Positions 61,292 to 64,000 of a stretch of 64,000 nucleotides of DNA are shown piece by piece. This DNA comes from Lineolata rhizophorae (lineage: Eukaryota > Ascomycota > Dothideomycetes > Lineolatales > Lineolataceae): assembly GCA_010093515.1 (NCBI GenBank), contig MU001678.1:867325-931324 (forward strand), written 5' to 3'. Position 1 is the stretch's first letter; every line of letters begins with the position of its first letter. A program made the translations under genes and the position numbers. The notes under the pieces are model-generated. The model worked only from the letters and a program-made list of their open reading frames with translations. It did no database searches and had not been told where the DNA came from.

Positions 61292-64000
61292 TACGAATTA
61301 GGTACTATGCGGGTTTATCGTCGTGGGAGGTAGGTAGGAGGTGAGGTCGCAGAATAGCTCCGGTGGGTCGTCGCGGCCGGCGGCTGGGTGGCGATCGGGA
61401 TGGGCTCCCGCGGGCCCCGGAATGGCGGGTTGCTTCGCGTTGCCCCGTTGTACCGTTGCAGACGTCACCGGCGGTGGGAATTCGTGCGACGCGGAATTAA
61501 AGGGAAGGCGAAGCTATGTCAAAGAGACGGGCGGCGGCGGCAGCAGCAGCCAATGTTTGTGCGTTCCTTCCACCCCCAGCAGCAAAAAACAAAGGCACAA
61601 AAAAAGGTGAAGTTCCTGCGTCCGGAAAATTATGTGGGAGGTGAGTTGTGTGAAAGTCAAAAAAAAAAAAAAAAAGGAAGGTCGGGTTCGTCCGTTGTGG
61701 TGTGTGCTTCCCAGCCTCCCGTTGAGCTTCCCCAAACGAAACTGAGATCGGCTGGTTTCGCTCAGGGCCCGGCTCGGGAGCTTGCCCAGACCGTTCAGAA
61801 ACAACAACCACGCCCCCCTGGCAACCGGGCGCACGCGCGCGATCGGCGAGGCAGGCAGCCCGGCCCCAAAACACGAGGGGCGTTGCGTGAGAACGGTGTG
61901 GCACGCCGGTAGCAGACGCACTTTATTTTCCTCTGCAAAAAAAGAGCACACACACACGCACACACACCCCCAAAAAACAGCTGCAGCAGCCGTGAAACAC
62001 GCCCGACGCAAGCCCTAAGATGGAGTTCGCGACGCCACGCCCGCTGTCCGGGTGGTCCGGACGGGTGTTCCGGCCTGCGAAGCGCAGGAGGCGGACGGCA
62101 GAAATTGAAAGCGCCGGCGCCCGGATGCACGTATGTACCCCGTAGATCTGGGCCCAATTGTTCCGGCTGACCTTGTGCGGCGGTGGAAACGGCGCGGCGG
62201 TGTGACGGCGGAGTCGCGCCCGGGGCCAGGCACAGGCTGCGCCGGCAGTTCAGGTACCTCGGGACACCTTTGATTGTATGTATGTAAGTAGGGGTGTATG
62301 TATATATACGATCACGCGGGAGCGGGAATGGGAGAAAGGCAAAAAACGAAGAAAAAAACAAAAATAAGGGTTCCCAGAGCGGTTTTGGACGGCTCCGGAG
62401 CCCGACGGATGTGCGCGAACCAGGGGGGGTTTGTATTGGTTTTGCTGGGGCCCCGGCCTTCTTGTACGTGCCAATGTACGCATCCCGGGAAGGTCGAGAG
62501 TAGGTACGTGCTAGGTAGCTACGTAGCCCTAGGCACGGAGTTGCAAAGCGCAGGTGGACGGGGCCGGCGGGCGGACTCACCGGATGCGAAAAAGGCGCGC
62601 GATAGGGCGAAGCTTGGTATGAATGTAGCTTCTTCGCCACAAGCCACAAGCTCGAGGCGTGCGGGCGGCCGCAATCCGGTTTCCAGACAGATTGGGGTGC
62701 ACAGTGCCCGAGCCACTGCTTGCTGGAGTGGAGAGAGGGAGAGAGAGAGCAGCCGGGAAAGCGATTGCCTTCTTTTTTTTGTTTGCTGCGGAGGGGTCTC
62801 CTCTATTATTTTAAATTTCTTCGGTCGGCCGGGGAGGAGCTGGCGAGAGGACGAGCGCTTCCGAGCCGGCCGGCGGGAGAGCCCTGGGCCCGAAACGCGG
62901 GCCGGGATGGTGAGGCCGCCGAGCGAATGGGGGCGGGCTCGTCGCGCGGGCGCGACGGAGGGCGAGCGGATCGCGCGAAGAGGGAAGGCTCTGCGAGCGC
63001 AACAGAGCGAGGGCGAGGAAGAGGAGGGACGGAGGACGGGCGGGCTTGGAGGAGCGCGGCTGCGAAAGAAAAGAGGACAGGCCCGCAATTGAGCTCCGGG
63101 TCTTTCGTCGACGGCTTCATCTACCGCATACTAGCCACGCCGAGGCCAAGGCTGCCCTCTCCGCGTGCCGCCGTCCCATTTGCCTACCGGCCCTGCTTTG
63201 CTTCATTCTGCGCAGCGTCGTCTGCGCCGCTGCGCCGCAGCTCCCCGAGGGCGGCCAAACGACGCGCCCAATCGGCAGCCGGTCCGGGCACGGCGGCCAC
63301 CTTCGATAGCCGCCCGGCCCCGGGCGCCCTTTGCCCACCGCAAAGGGCCACCGATGCGACCGTGCACGTCTACCGCTGCCGTATTCCGTACTACGTGCTC
63401 TCTCGGGAATGTTTCGACGGCGCCGAAGCGGGAGCTGGCCGGCGAGTCAATGATGCCAGCCAAGCCCGCCTGCAGCCCGGGCGCCCAGACACCACGCCTT
63501 CCGGCACGGCCCAATGCACCTAGGTACACACGTAGACGCACGCCTCGCCCCAAATCAGTCGCAGGTGTCTCGCCCGGTGGCGAGACAAGCCCAGTTCCTG
63601 TCGCCGGCCCAGCCGCCGGCGTCATCGGCGCCGGCACACACACGCACGCAGAGCCTAGACTACTACACTAGGTACATATACCTATGCGCTACGTGAACGC
63701 CCTCTCGATGCTCGACGACACCTTTGCGGTGAAGACGGTACATGTGTGCTTATTTAGCGTGGTGCCCGCGTAGGCTAGGTAGCTAGCTGGTCGTGAGCCG
63801 CGCCGGCAGCAGCAGCCCCTAAAGTAGCCCAAGTCGAGCCGCTATCGCCGCGTGGTATGGCATCGGCCGCTTCGGGGCTGCGCCGCGGCTAACGGCTAGC
63901 GACTGATGCGTACAAGACGGCCGCGCATCCCGCACGAGCAGGCAAAGCTTCCGCCCGGAAAACGGAACGGTGATGGGCGCCATGGGCGAGTAAATTTGAA
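61292..64000. other. GC-rich upstream region of the FLC/TRP-like gene
   Basis: 2.7 kb with no supportable gene. It holds a run of about 17 A at 61659, a CA-rich tract at about 61948, GTATGTATG repeats at about 62277, a GA-rich tract at about 62730 and many TAGGTAC/CTAGGTAGCTA words (62500-62533, 63518-63525, 63665-63682, 63773-63790). Open frames up to about 280 codons overlap on both strands and are Arg/Pro-rich. Confidence 0.5.

Noticed and set aside
1-64000. tRNA, 5S rRNA, snoRNA, CRISPR and telomere repeats
   Set aside because: Looked for box B-like GTTCGA words, C/D boxes in the introns of ribosomal protein genes, regular spaced repeats and TTAGGG runs; no candidate had the partner elements needed.

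Overview
The window reads as nuclear DNA from a filamentous ascomycete (Pezizomycotina, most likely a Sordariomycete). The genes carry short introns with GTAAGT/GTATGT-type donors and CTAAC-like branch sites. The conserved proteins (ATP synthase subunit d, NAC-alpha, eL14, eS30, an MSC7-type aldehyde dehydrogenase, an FLC/TRP-like membrane protein and an MtfA-type zinc-finger regulator) look like the filamentous fungal versions. Fourteen protein genes can be supported by rebuilding their exons; most of their introns cut the ORFs into pieces. I found no tRNA, rRNA, CRISPR array or recognisable intact mobile element.

Layout. 1-2.7 kb: no gene seen. 2.7-10.6 kb: a metabolic group: an FMP46-like mitochondrial redox protein (-), a short-chain dehydrogenase (-), a glutamine-synthetase-fold ligase (+) and a dienelactone-hydrolase-family enzyme (+). 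The dehydrogenase and the ligase are divergent. 10.6-14.9 kb: a stretch with a clear TATA box at 12.23 kb, a cluster of ACGTCAC motifs, and a three-exon gene for a small acidic protein that I do not recognise. 14.9-32.3 kb: about 17 kb with no supportable gene, of mixed composition up to about 19.5 kb and then very GC-rich. 32.3-34.0 kb: the C2H2 regulator. 34.0-43.2 kb: another gene-poor stretch ending in an AT-rich block.

43.2-53.8 kb is a compact housekeeping cluster: atp7, egd2, rpl14, a secreted CREG-like protein, rps30 and msc7. 55.3-61.3 kb holds a 67-residue fungal membrane/basic-tail protein and the large FLC/TRP-like gene, both on the minus strand, with GC-rich non-coding DNA around them.

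Points of most interest: a 7-nt microexon in msc7 that restores a conserved WNYPFHN motif; a perfect 20-bp inverted repeat at 57.1 kb; the acidic orphan gene and the motif-rich leader region in front of it; the palindromic TACCTAGGTA-type words scattered through the GC-rich non-coding DNA; and the possible catabolic trio near 4-10.6 kb. I see no clear, complete undescribed system; the acidic orphan locus is the best candidate for unknown biology.
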